Assembly: GCF_016862755.1 (NCBI RefSeq)
Contig: NZ_BONO01000032.1
Span: 1-50,247 of the forward strand
DNA: 50,247 nt
Direction: 5' to 3'
From: Cellulomonas pakistanensis
Lineage (GTDB): Bacteria > Actinomycetota > Actinomycetes > Actinomycetales > Cellulomonadaceae
Below are positions 24,408 to 34,084 of the stretch, one piece after another (position 1 is the stretch's first letter; each line of letters begins with the position of its first letter). The notes beneath the pieces are model-generated. The model saw only the letters and a program-made list of their open reading frames with translations. It did no database searches and was not told the DNA's origin. A program made the position numbers and the translations under genes.

Positions 24408-25238
24408 ATGCCCGCGACCCCGCAGCAGACCCGTCGCCACTACCTGATGTGCGAGCCGACGTTCTACACGGTCTCCTACGAGATCAACCCGTGGATGGAC
24501 TCGACGCGGTACACCGACGCGGGCCTCGCGGTGCAGCAGTGGCAGGTGCTGAAGGACACGTTCGAGCAGCTCGGCCACACGGTCGAGACCATCGACCCGA
24601 TCCCGGGCCTCCCGGACATGGTCTACGCCGCCAACGGCGCGACGATCGTCGACGGCGTCGTGTACTCCGCGAAGTTCCGCTACCCGGAGCGCCAGCCCGA
24701 GGGCCCGGCCTACGAGAAGTGGTTCGCCGACCACGGCTACGTCACGCACACCGCGGAGCAGGTCAACGAGGGCGAGGGCGACATCCTCGGCGTCGGCGAC
24801 GTGCTGCTCGCCGGCACCGGCTTCCGCACCGACCGCGCCTCCCACGACGAGATCGCGAAGGTCACCGGGCGCGAGGTCGTCACGCTCGAGCTGGTCGACC
24901 CGCACTACTACCACCTGGACACCGCGCTGGCCGTGCTCGACTCGACCGCCGGCCGCGAGCAGGTCGCGTACTACCCGCCGGCCTTCTCGGACGCCTCGCG
25001 CGCCGAGCTCGAGCGCCGCTACCCCGACGCGGTCCTCGCGACCGAGGCCGACGCCGCCTGCCTCGGCCTGAACGCCGTGAGCGACGGCCTGAACGTCGTG
25101 GTCGCGCCCGGCGCCACCGCGCTCGCCGCCCAGCTCAGCGACCGCGGCTTCCGCCCGGTCCCCGTCGACACGAGCGAGCTGCTCAAGGGCGGCGGCGGCG
25201 CGAAGTGCTGCACGCTGGAGATCCGCCCCGCCCGCTGA
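24408..25238 (+). CDS. ddaH: Dimethylargininase (DDAH)
   Basis: A 276-residue amidinotransferase-superfamily enzyme that hydrolyses N-omega-methylated arginines to citrulline and a methylamine. Family landmarks are the early MCEPTFYTVSYEINPWM, the catalytic His in DPHYYHLDTAL, and the C-terminal GGGGAKCCTLE with the nucleophilic Cys (one of C267/C268). ATG 24408 follows CTCGAGGAG; the open frame extends further upstream but without protein-like sequence. It precedes ornithine aminotransferase by 61 bases, the usual actinobacterial pairing. Arginine deiminase-like activity is less likely because of the length and the CCTLE motif. Confidence 0.93.
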   Translation: MPATPQQTRRHYLMCEPTFYTVSYEINPWMDSTRYTDAGLAVQQWQVLKDTFEQLGHTVETIDPIPGLPDMVYAANGATIVDGVVYSAKFRYPERQPEGPAYEKWFADHGYVTHTAEQVNEGEGDILGVGDVLLAGTGFRTDRASHDEIAKVTGREVVTLELVDPHYYHLDTALAVLDSTAGREQVAYYPPAFSDASRAELERRYPDAVLATEADAACLGLNAVSDGLNVVVAPGATALAAQLSDRGFRPVPVDTSELLKGGGGAKCCTLEIRPAR

Positions 25239-25245
25239 CCCCCTC

Positions 25246-25271
25246 GGCCGGCCGGGGCGCCCCGGCCGGCC
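25246..25271. repeat. Perfect 26-base palindrome between ddaH and rocD
   Basis: GGCCGGCCGGGGC and its exact complement meet without a loop, seven bases after the ddaH stop and just before the rocD ribosome site (GGAAGG). It may act as an attenuating terminator or an mRNA stability element that sets the ddaH:rocD ratio. Confidence 0.65.
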
Positions 25272-25299
25272 ACCCGCCCCGGCCCGGAAGGTGACACCC

Positions 25300-26544
25300 A
25301 TGACCGCCACGATCCCGAGCCGGAGCGCCGAGGGCGCCGCGGCCGGCCCCCTCGCGCCGAACTACCACCCGCTGCCGGTCACGCTGACGACCGGAGAGGG
25401 GGCCTGGGTCCGCGACGACGCCGGCCGCACGTACCTCGACCTGCTCGCCGGGTACTCCGCGCTGAACTTCGGGCACCGGCACCCGGCGCTGGTGGCCGCC
25501 GCGACGGAGCAGCTCGGCCGGCTCACGCTGTCGTCCCGGGCCTTCGACCACGACCTGCTCCACCCGTTCGCGGAGGCGCTGTCCGAGCTCGCGCGCCCGG
25601 TCGTCGCCGGCGCGGGCGCCGACGGCCCGCAGCCGATGGTGCTGCCGATGAACACCGGCGCCGAGGCGGTCGAGACCGCGATCAAGGCCGCCCGCAAGTG
25701 GGGCTACGACGTGCGCGGCGTGCCGCCCGAGCGGGCGACGATCGTCGTGGCGGCCGGCAACTTCCACGGCCGGACGACGACGATCGTGTCGTTCTCCACC
25801 GACCCCGAGGCCCGCGACGGCTTCGCCCCGCACACCCCCGGGTTCCGGGTGGTGCCGTTCGGCGACGCCGAGGCGCTGCGGGACGCCATCGACGACACCA
25901 CCGTCGCCGTGCTGCTCGAGCCGATCCAGGGCGAGCAGGGCGTCGTCGTCCCGGCGGACGGGTACTGGCCCGCGGTCCGCGCGATCTGCGACGAGGCCGG
26001 CGTGCTGCTCGTCGCCGACGAGATCCAGTCCGGGCTCGGGCGCACCGGCACCACGTTCGCCCTGGAGCTGTGGGGCGTGCGGGCCGACCTGGTCACACTC
26101 GGGAAGGCGCTCGGCGGCGGGGTCCTCCCGGTGTCCGCCGTCGTCGGGCGGCCGGACGTGCTCGGCGTGCTGACGGCCGGCACCCACGGGTCGACGTTCG
26201 GCGGCAACCCGCTCGCGTGCGCGGTCGGGATCGCGGTCGTCGGCCTGCTGCGGCCGGGCACGTTCCAGGAGCGCGCGCGCACGCTGGGCGCCCACCTGCA
26301 CGCGCGGCTGGCGACGCTGGTCGACACCGGGCTCCTGGTCGGCAGCCGGGGCGCCGGGCTGTGGGCCGGGCTCGACGTCGACCCCGCGCGGATGACCGGC
26401 CGGGAGCTGTGCGAGCGGCTGCTGCGGCTCGGGGTGCTGGCGAAGGACACGCACGGGTCGACGATCCGGCTGGCGCCGCCGCTGGTGATCGAGGCGGACG
26501 ACCTGGACCTGGCGCTCGACCGGCTGACGCAGGCGCTGCGCTGA
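25300..26544 (+). CDS. rocD: Ornithine aminotransferase
   Basis: A 414-residue class III PLP aminotransferase that converts ornithine and 2-oxoglutarate to glutamate semialdehyde and glutamate. Features are LLAGYSALNFGHRHP near the N-terminus, MNTGAEAVETAIKAARKWGY for cofactor phosphate binding, LEPIQGEQGV, ADEIQSGLGRTG and the Schiff-base lysine K269 (TLGKALGGG). ATG 25300 has GGAAGG upstream; a GTG three codons earlier is less well placed. With ddaH it forms an arginine-derivative catabolic pair. A perfect hairpin follows. Confidence 0.95.
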   Translation: MTATIPSRSAEGAAAGPLAPNYHPLPVTLTTGEGAWVRDDAGRTYLDLLAGYSALNFGHRHPALVAAATEQLGRLTLSSRAFDHDLLHPFAEALSELARPVVAGAGADGPQPMVLPMNTGAEAVETAIKAARKWGYDVRGVPPERATIVVAAGNFHGRTTTIVSFSTDPEARDGFAPHTPGFRVVPFGDAEALRDAIDDTTVAVLLEPIQGEQGVVVPADGYWPAVRAICDEAGVLLVADEIQSGLGRTGTTFALELWGVRADLVTLGKALGGGVLPVSAVVGRPDVLGVLTAGTHGSTFGGNPLACAVGIAVVGLLRPGTFQERARTLGAHLHARLATLVDTGLLVGSRGAGLWAGLDVDPARMTGRELCERLLRLGVLAKDTHGSTIRLAPPLVIEADDLDLALDRLTQALR

Positions 26545-26548
26545 GACA

Positions 26549-26584
26549 GCGCGCGGCCCCTCCCCTGCTCCAGGGGCCGCGCGC
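26549..26584. terminator. Bidirectional hairpin between rocD and CAP gene
   Basis: A perfect 13-base stem (GCGCGCGGCCCCT at 26549-26561 with 26572-26584) with a 10-base loop lies four bases after the rocD stop, in a convergent gap. It is a plain GC hairpin, unlike the dispersed palindrome families. Confidence 0.8.
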
Positions 26585-26650
26585 CGTCGGCGCGCCCGCG
26601 TCCTGAGCGCGCCCTGCGCCGGCCCCCGCGACCGGGGACCGGCGGAGCCC

Positions 26651-28204
26651 TCAGGAGAAGCGCATCGCGGTGTACAGGCGGCCGTCTAGCGTGACGGCGC
26701 CGATGGACACGGTGGACTTCCCGGACTTCAGCACCCACGCGCGGTGGCCCGGCGAGTTCAGGTACGCCCGGATCATCGCGCTGTCGCTCGCCGGCTGGAC
26801 CCAGCCGACGATGTGGTCGCTCCCGGAGTGCCAGATGCTGCCGGCCGCGGCCATCGCGGCGGCGTGGTCCGCCAGGGACGACGACCCCGTCACCGCCAGG
26901 GCGGGCAGGCCGTTCTCCGCCCGCGCGGCGTTGATCGCCGCGCCGAGCCCGCCGACCCCGTAGGACGAGACGCCGGCGGCCCAGGAGGTCGCGGACGCCG
27001 CCGGCGCGGCCGCACCCCCGCCGCCCGACGCCGCGGGCGCGCCGGCGCGGTTCGACCGGGCGGCGGTGGCCGTGCTCCGCGGGGCGGACGCGGCGGCGCG
27101 CCGGGCGGCCTCGGCGGCGGCCCGCTCGGCGGCGGCGCGCTCCGCCGCGATCCGCGCGGCCTCCGCGGCCTGCCAGGCGGCCTCCGCGTCGACCGTGGCC
27201 TGCTGCGGGCCGGCGACCGCGGCGGTGGCCGTGCGCAGCTCAGCCGGGCTGGTCCCGGAGCCGACCCCGTCCGCGGCGCGCTGGGCGGCGTCCGCGGCGG
27301 TCCGCAGCGCGGCGAGGTTCGCGTCGCCGGCGTGCGGCGAGGCGTCGGCGGCCGAGCGCGCGGCGGTCACGACGGAGCCCGCGCGGCGCACGGCCTCGGC
27401 CACCAGGGCGTCGTACCGGGCGGCGGCGACGGCGGCGCGCGCGTCGGCGAAGAACGCCTCGTCGGCGCGCTGCGCGGCGTGCTCGGCGGCGACCCGCTCC
27501 TGCGCGTGCGCCCAGGCGGCGGCGCGGGCGTCGGCGCGCAGCTGCACCACGACGCCCGCCGCGACCGCGCCGACGAGGGCGGCGGAGAGCACGGCGGCGG
27601 CTACCGCGCGGCGGCGGCCGGGGCGGGCCGGGCGGCGGGCGGCGAGGGCCGGCGCGGGCGCTGCGGGGGCCGGGGTGGCGGCGGGGGTCGCCCGGGCGGG
27701 GGCGGTCTCGTCGGCCTCGGCAGGGGTGGTCGCGCCGGCCACGGCGCGGGTGGTCTCGCCGGCCTCGGCGAGAGCGGGCGCGCCGGCTTCGGCGGGGGCA
27801 GGCGCGCCGGCCTCGGCGGGAGCGGTCACGCCGGCCTCGGCGGGAGCGGGCGCGCCGGCCTCGGCGGGGGCGGGCGCACCGGCCTCGGCGGGTGCGGGCG
27901 CGACGTCCGGGGACGCCACGGGCGCGTCGACGCGCGGGCGGGGCGCCGGGACCACGGCGGGCGCGTCGTGCACGCTCCCGTCGACCAGCGAGTCGACCAG
28001 CGTCCGCGCCGGTGCCGGCGCCGCGGCCGGGGCGTCGAGCACGGCCGTCGCCGCGCGCCCGCGCTGCGTCGGGATGGTCCCCGGAGCGGCCGCACGACGC
28101 GGCCCGGGCGTGCGCGTGCTGCTCCCGCGGGCGGGGTCCTCGTGCGGCGACGGCCCGGTGCTCGGGGTCGTGGGGTCGCTCGGCTGGCTGCCGGATGCCG
28201 GCAT
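26651..28204 (-). CDS. CAP/SCP-domain membrane protein with octapeptide repeats
   Basis: A 517-residue protein. Residues 1-100 are Pro/Ala-rich and cytoplasmic; 103-171 hold about eight or nine tandem octapeptides near PAPAEAGA; a single membrane helix spans about 200-222. An alanine-rich, probably coiled helical stalk (223-375) leads to a C-terminal CAP domain (about 400-517) with landmarks INAARAENGLPAL, HSGSDHIVGW and YLNSPGHRAWVL. The topology puts the CAP domain outside. CAP proteins are variously hydrolases or lipid and peptide binders. ATG 28204 has AGGAAGG upstream. TTCACCCG-type palindromes lie in the promoter region. Confidence 0.87.
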   Translation of the reverse strand: MPASGSQPSDPTTPSTGPSPHEDPARGSSTRTPGPRRAAAPGTIPTQRGRAATAVLDAPAAAPAPARTLVDSLVDGSVHDAPAVVPAPRPRVDAPVASPDVAPAPAEAGAPAPAEAGAPAPAEAGVTAPAEAGAPAPAEAGAPALAEAGETTRAVAGATTPAEADETAPARATPAATPAPAAPAPALAARRPARPGRRRAVAAAVLSAALVGAVAAGVVVQLRADARAAAWAHAQERVAAEHAAQRADEAFFADARAAVAAARYDALVAEAVRRAGSVVTAARSAADASPHAGDANLAALRTAADAAQRAADGVGSGTSPAELRTATAAVAGPQQATVDAEAAWQAAEAARIAAERAAAERAAAEAARRAAASAPRSTATAARSNRAGAPAASGGGGAAAPAASATSWAAGVSSYGVGGLGAAINAARAENGLPALAVTGSSSLADHAAAMAAAGSIWHSGSDHIVGWVQPASDSAMIRAYLNSPGHRAWVLKSGKSTVSIGAVTLDGRLYTAMRFS

Positions 28205-28292
28205 GTCCGGTCCTTCCTCGTTGTCGTCGACGGGCCCCCTGTCCCCGTGCCCATCGACGGCGCCGCGGAGGCGCTGAACGGCCGACCAGGGC

Positions 28293-28370
28293 GTTCACCC
28301 GCCGGGGTGATGAAGCCGCAGGTCAGCGGATCCGCGTCCCCCGGAGGGGTGAACCCGCCACCCGGGTGGC
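28293..28370 (-). promoter_or_regulatory. TTCACCCG/CGGGTGA palindromes upstream of CAP and Lrp genes
   Basis: Two symmetric elements, TCACCC-GCCG-GGGTGA near 28294-28309 and GGGGTGAACCCG followed by the perfect CCACCCGGGTGG near 28359-28370, lie in the 275-base divergent gap between the CAP gene and the Lrp gene. They could be operators for either. The rest of the gap shows no gene. Confidence 0.35.
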
Positions 28371-28479
28371 AGCCCCCCGCGTGCCACCGCGCTCATCCGG
28401 CCGCGCACCCGTCCGCCGCGCCCCGCGCTCCGGGGCGCGGACGCCGCGGTCACGGACCCGGGTGCGGGAGGATGGCGCC

Positions 28480-28956
28480 GTGACCCCGACCCGTCCCGGC
28501 GACCTGGACCCCATCGACGAGGCGATCCTCCGCGAGCTCGCCGCCGACGCGCGCGCCTCCTACGCCGACATCGGCGCGGTCGTCGCCCTGTCCGCGCCGG
28601 CGGTGAAGCGGCGGGTGGACCGGCTGCGCGAGCGCGGCGTGGTCCGCGGGTTCACGGTGCTGCTCGACCCGGCCGCGCTCGGCTGGGAGACCGAGGCGTT
28701 CATCGAGCTGTTCTGCCACGGCTCGACCAGCCCCGCGACGATGCGCGCCGCCGTCGACCGGTACCCGGAGGTCGTCGCCGCGAGCACCGTCACCGGAGAC
28801 GTCGACGTGGTGGTGCAGGTGCGGGCCCGCGACATGCGGCACCTCGAGCAGGTCGTCGAGCGTCTCGCGGCGGAGCCGTTCGTCGCCCGCACCCGCTCGA
28901 CGATCGTGCTGTCCGCGCTGGTCCGCCGCCCGGACGTCCCGCCGCCCGCGCCGTAG
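28480..28956 (+). CDS. Lrp/AsnC-family regulator
   Basis: A 158-residue feast/famine regulator. The winged helix is LDPIDEAILRELAADARASY with recognition helix SAPAVKRRVDRLRERG; the RAM ligand domain follows (TVTGDVDVVVQVRARDMRHLEQVV). GTG 28480 lies 22 residues before the conserved LDPIDEAIL, and no better start is seen. In many actinobacteria an Lrp gene accompanies ddaH and rocD and responds to amino acids, so it is the best candidate regulator of that pair, though a CAP gene separates them here. Confidence 0.92.
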   Translation: MTPTRPGDLDPIDEAILRELAADARASYADIGAVVALSAPAVKRRVDRLRERGVVRGFTVLLDPAALGWETEAFIELFCHGSTSPATMRAAVDRYPEVVAASTVTGDVDVVVQVRARDMRHLEQVVERLAAEPFVARTRSTIVLSALVRRPDVPPPAP

Positions 28957-28968
28957 CCCGCGCGGGCG

Positions 28969-29032
28969 CGCCGAGAGGTCGCGAACCGGGCGCTCCGACG
29001 GCACGACGCACCCGTTCTGCGACCTCTCGGCG
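28969..29032. repeat. Intergenic palindrome, family B
   Basis: Fourteen perfectly paired bases (CGCCGAGAGGTCGC at 28969-28982 with 29019-29032) extend inward imperfectly through an AAC-GGG segment around a long loop. The first eight bases, CGCCGAGA, equal those of family A, but the rest differs. It starts 13 bases after the Lrp stop, between convergent genes. Confidence 0.8.
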
Positions 29033-29084
29033 CCGCGCGGGCGCCGCGTGAGCGCCGCGCGGGCGCCGCGCGGGCGCCGCGTCA
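29030..29084. repeat. Five tandem copies of an 11-base unit
   Basis: GCGCCGCGCGG, GCGCCGCGTGA, GCGCCGCGCGG, GCGCCGCGCGG and GCGCCGCGTCA lie head to tail. The last copy contains the stop codon of the leftward UspA gene, so array length changes could alter that protein's C-terminus. Confidence 0.85.
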
Positions 29085-30050
29085 GCCCGCGGCCTGCTCC
29101 GCGCCGCCGCCGGCCGCCGCGAGGCGCTCCTGGCAGCGGTTCGTCACGACCATCACCGGGCAGGCCGCGTGGTGCAGCACCGCCTGGCTGGTCGACCCGA
29201 GCAGCAGGCCGGCGAACCCGCCGCGCCCCCGCGAGCCGACGACGATCAGGTCCGTCGCCGTCGAGAACTCGGTCAGCAGCTCCGCGCCGGTCCCGTCGAG
29301 CACGTGCCGCTTGACCGTCACCCCGGGCTTGTCCGCGAGCGCGCGGTCGACGACCACGTTCAGCCCCTCGGTGACGTCGGCGAGCACCTGCGTCTGGTCG
29401 ATCGTCGCGGGCAGCCAGGCCATCACGCCCGAGCCGCTGCCGACGGGCACGCCGGCGACGGCCGTGAGCTCGGCGTCCCAGGCCTGCGCCTCGTCGATCG
29501 CGTACCGCAGCGCCAGGTCTGCCTGCGGGCTGCCGTCGACGCCGACGATCAGCCGCCGCACGGGCCGGACCACGGGGGTCGACTCGTCGGCGGGGACCAC
29601 GCCGCCGCGGCGCTGGTCGCGCAGCGGGACGACGACCGTCGGGCAGTAGGCGTGCGCGGGCAGGGTCGACGACACCGTGCCGAGCAGCCGGTCGGCGAAC
29701 CCGCCCTTGCCGCGGGTCCCGACGACGGCGAGCGACGCGTCCCGCGACATCTCGACGAGGACGGCCGCGGCGTCGCCCGTGGCGACCGTCGTGACGACGT
29801 CGAGCCCCGGCGCCTGCACGCGCTGCCGGGCCTCGGCCAGCACGGCCCGGGCGCCCTGCTGGATGGCGGTGTCGTCGAGGGCGGCGTACCCGCCGTCCAG
29901 GGAGGCCGCCGTGAACGACGGCAGCGTGTAGGAGCACACCACGTGCAGCGTCCGGCCCCGCGTGCGGGCCTCCGCCGCCGCCCAGTCGAGGGCGTGCATG
30001 CTCGCCGCCGACCCGTCCACCCCGACCAGGATCTCCGCGTCCCGCTTCAT
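29082..30050 (-). CDS. Tandem-domain universal stress protein
   Basis: A 322-residue protein made of two UspA domains (about 5-145 and 160-305). Each has the ATP-binding signature: VVGTRGKGGFADRLLGTVSS in the first and VVGSRGRGGFAGLLLGSTSQ in the second, each with the preceding VGVDGS strand. This architecture is typical of actinobacterial UspA proteins linked to hypoxia or stationary phase. ATG 30050 follows GGAGG. It is a single gene. The 15 C-terminal residues run into the 11-base repeat array. Confidence 0.94.
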   Translation of the reverse strand: MKRDAEILVGVDGSAASMHALDWAAAEARTRGRTLHVVCSYTLPSFTAASLDGGYAALDDTAIQQGARAVLAEARQRVQAPGLDVVTTVATGDAAAVLVEMSRDASLAVVGTRGKGGFADRLLGTVSSTLPAHAYCPTVVVPLRDQRRGGVVPADESTPVVRPVRRLIVGVDGSPQADLALRYAIDEAQAWDAELTAVAGVPVGSGSGVMAWLPATIDQTQVLADVTEGLNVVVDRALADKPGVTVKRHVLDGTGAELLTEFSTATDLIVVGSRGRGGFAGLLLGSTSQAVLHHAACPVMVVTNRCQERLAAAGGGAEQAAG

Positions 30051-30171
30051 CGCTGCGACCTCCTCCGGTACACCCCCTAGTGTGCCTCGCATCATGCCTG
30101 GTCCGCACCTACTCCGGGGTTCGGCGTGGCGTGGGCTTGACGCGGCCTTGGGGTGGGACGCCCTGGGGCGG

Positions 30172-30678
30172 TCAGGCGGCGAGGTACGGCGACCAGGCCG
30201 GCTCGTCGACCGCCGCCCCGTGCAGGAACGCCGTCGCGCCCCGGGGGGCGGACGGCGTCCAGCGCAGCTCCCAGCCGATCTCATGCAGGAGGTGGTCGGC
30301 CTTGCGGTGGTTGCACCGCCGGCAGGCCGCGACGACGTTGCCCCACTCGTGGCGGCCCCCGCGGGACCGCGGGTGCACGTGGTCGACGGTGTCGGCGTGC
30401 GAGCCGCAGTAGGCGCACCGGTGGTCGTCCCGCTGCAGGACGGTGCGGCGGGTCGGCGGCAGGGGCCGGCGCATCGGCACGTGCACGTACCGGGTCAGCG
30501 ACAGCACGACCGGGAGCGGCACGACGACGTGCTCGGAGTGCAGCACGCGGCCGTCGGACTCGAGCACGGTGGCCTTGCCGGACATCACGAGGGTCACGGC
30601 GCGGGGCAGCGCGACGACGCAGAGGGGCTCGAGGCTGGCGTTCAGGAGCAGCGTCCTGGGTGGGGCGGGCAGCAGCAC
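30172..30678 (-). CDS. HNH endonuclease-family protein
   Basis: A 168-residue protein of the small HNH type conserved in actinobacteria. The first half is the LLLNASLEPLCVV...RAVTLVM domain that accompanies this HNH branch. The second half holds the zinc and catalytic site: CAYCG, VDHVHPRSRGG and CRRCNHRK. GTG 30678 has AGGAG at the right distance; the frame runs upstream to 30741 but without a ribosome site. It is chromosomal, not obviously mobile, and its in vivo role is unknown. Confidence 0.9.
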   Translation of the reverse strand: MLLPAPPRTLLLNASLEPLCVVALPRAVTLVMSGKATVLESDGRVLHSEHVVVPLPVVLSLTRYVHVPMRRPLPPTRRTVLQRDDHRCAYCGSHADTVDHVHPRSRGGRHEWGNVVAACRRCNHRKADHLLHEIGWELRWTPSAPRGATAFLHGAAVDEPAWSPYLAA

Positions 30679-30841
30679 GGCGTCACTCCTGGGTCCTCGG
30701 GGACCCGCCTGGCTGGCGGGCCCGCTGGGGGAGGCAAGCACAAGCAGGGTACGCGCACCCGGGCGATTCCGACCTCCCCTTTGTGCCGCAGGTCACACCG
30801 TCGACGGCGCGATCCGGCCCGTGGGCACCCCCGGGACGACG

Positions 30842-30874
30842 CGACCCCCACGGCCGCGCGGGCCGTGGGGGTCG
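30842..30874 (-). terminator. Terminator hairpin of the NlpC/P60 gene
   Basis: A perfect 14-base stem (30842-30855 with 30861-30874) and 5-base loop lie 24 bases beyond the leftward stop codon. No T-tract. Confidence 0.8.
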
Positions 30875-30897
30875 GATCGGGAGGGCTGCGGGGCAGG

Positions 30898-31683
30898 TCA
30901 GCCGACGCGGATGAACACCGGGTTGCTCTGCCAGATGCTGCGGAACTCGACCGACTTGCCCGGGCGGGGCGCGTCGATCTGCTGGTCGCCGCCGGCGTAG
31001 ATCGCGATGTGGCCGGGGCTCCAGATCAGGTCGCCGGGCTGCGCGTCGGCGGCCGAGACGACGGTGCCCGCCGCCTTCTGCGCGGACGACGTGCGCGGCA
31101 GGGTGATGCCGAGCTGCGCGTACACGTACGAGGTGAAGCCGGAGCAGTCGAAGCCGGCCGGCGTGGTGCCGCCGGAGACGTACGGCGTGCCGACGTAGCG
31201 GGCGGCGATCTCGAGCACGGCGTTGTCGCTCACCGACTGCGGCACCGCGGCGGCGGCGACCTCGGTCGCGGCGGCGGCGGTCTCGGCGGTCGCGGCGCGG
31301 GCGGCGGACCGGGAGACGACCGGCTCGGGCTCCGGCTCCGGCTCGGGCTCCGGGACGACGGCCGTGACGGCCGGGGTCTCGAAGGTCCACGCGGCGTCGG
31401 CGGGGGCCGTGACGACCGGCGCGGTCTCGAGGACCGTCTTCGCCGAGGCCGTCAGGGCGGCGGTGTCGACCGACGGCAGCGCGGCCTGGTCGCCGGAGGT
31501 GGTCGCGGCGCTGGCGGCCGGGACGGCGACCGCGGAGACCATGAGCCCCGTGGTGGCCGCGACGACGGCGGTGCGGCGACCGGCCTGGGCGAGGGTGCCC
31601 GTGGCGGCGGTGGCGAGGTCGGTCAGGGGGGTGACGGGGCGACGCGCGGAACGGTGTCGAGCGCGCACAGCACTAGCGGTCAC
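30898..31683 (-). CDS. Secreted NlpC/P60 cell-wall hydrolase
   Basis: A 261-residue exported protein. A long basic N-terminus and hydrophobic segment (about 38-58, ending VPAASAA) form the signal peptide. A spacer with a Pro-Glu repeat (111-120) precedes the NlpC/P60 domain (about 155-261), with nucleophile C180 (GFDCSGFTSYV) and H225 (SPGHIAIYAG). It should cleave peptide stems in peptidoglycan. The GTG start at 31683 is set by AGGAGAGG immediately upstream, directly after the riboswitch. Control by c-di-AMP fits the known link between this nucleotide and wall remodelling in actinobacteria. Confidence 0.94.
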   Translation of the reverse strand: MTASAVRARHRSARRPVTPLTDLATAATGTLAQAGRRTAVVAATTGLMVSAVAVPAASAATTSGDQAALPSVDTAALTASAKTVLETAPVVTAPADAAWTFETPAVTAVVPEPEPEPEPEPVVSRSAARAATAETAAAATEVAAAAVPQSVSDNAVLEIAARYVGTPYVSGGTTPAGFDCSGFTSYVYAQLGITLPRTSSAQKAAGTVVSAADAQPGDLIWSPGHIAIYAGGDQQIDAPRPGKSVEFRSIWQSNPVFIRVG

Positions 31684-31696
31684 GTACAGCCTCTCC

Positions 31697-31870
31697 TGGC
31701 GCCTACGAGGTGAGCTGTCGGGTTCGGGCTGGAGATACCCGGCCGCGCTCCGCTCCCGGACGGATCCGGTCGCGTCACGCGGCTTCACCCCAAGGACACC
31801 GTCTCCGGTGCCCGCATGTGGTTCCCCCGCCCCTGCCGGCGAAGTGTGTACGGAACCTCGGGCGGCGGCA
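31697..31870 (-). promoter_or_regulatory. c-di-AMP riboswitch (ydaO/yuaA type)
   Basis: The leader of the NlpC/P60 gene carries the conserved segments of the actinobacterial ydaO motif in order on the minus strand: GGGGGAACCA, then TTGGGGTGAA, then GAACCCGACAGCTCACCTCG followed by TAGGCGCC, and a ribosome site. The last block is nearly invariant in this class. It should lower expression of the wall hydrolase when c-di-AMP is high. Exact ends are approximate. Confidence 0.92.
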
Positions 31871-31927
31871 GGGCTCGGCGTACCGTCCAAGGGCTCGCAC
31901 GGAGGAGGGTTCCGACGAGCAGGACCG

Positions 31928-31957
31928 AAGGTACCCGACCCCCGAGCCGATTGTCAC
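31928..31957 (-). promoter_or_regulatory. Likely promoter of the riboswitch-controlled transcript
   Basis: On the minus strand GTGACA (31957-31952) and TACCTT (31933-31928) are 18 bases apart, placing the start about 50 bases upstream of the riboswitch. This accounts for part of the 395-base gene-free stretch 31684-32078, which otherwise holds the riboswitch and the dtxR terminator. Confidence 0.5.
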
Positions 31958-32021
31958 GTTCCGGTCACGGCCCGTTTCCCGGGCCGCGAGAACGCTCACA
32001 CGGCGCAGCAGGTCACCGACG

Positions 32022-32070
32022 CGCGAGGGCCCCGCGGGTGGCGCTCGCCACAGCCCGCGGGGCCCTCGCG
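32022..32070 (-). terminator. Terminator hairpin of the IdeR-type gene
   Basis: A perfect 17-base stem (CGCGAGGGCCCCGCGGG at 32022-32038 with 32054-32070) encloses a 15-base loop, nine bases beyond the leftward stop. No T-tract. Confidence 0.82.
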
Positions 32071-32078
32071 GACGTCGG

Positions 32079-34008
<1,930 letters not shown>

Positions 34009-34046
34009 GGCGCGCGGCGCGGGCGGGTCGCCCGGGTGGGCGGCGC

Positions 34047-34078
34047 GGCGGACGCGAGGGCGGGACCTCGCGGCCGCC
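34047..34078. terminator. Hairpin between convergent serC and LAVTG gene
   Basis: A 13-base stem with one mismatch (34047-34059 with 34066-34078) and a 6-base loop sits in the convergent gap. Ordinary GC hairpin, not related to the dispersed palindromes. Confidence 0.65.
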
Positions 34079-34084
34079 GTCCCG

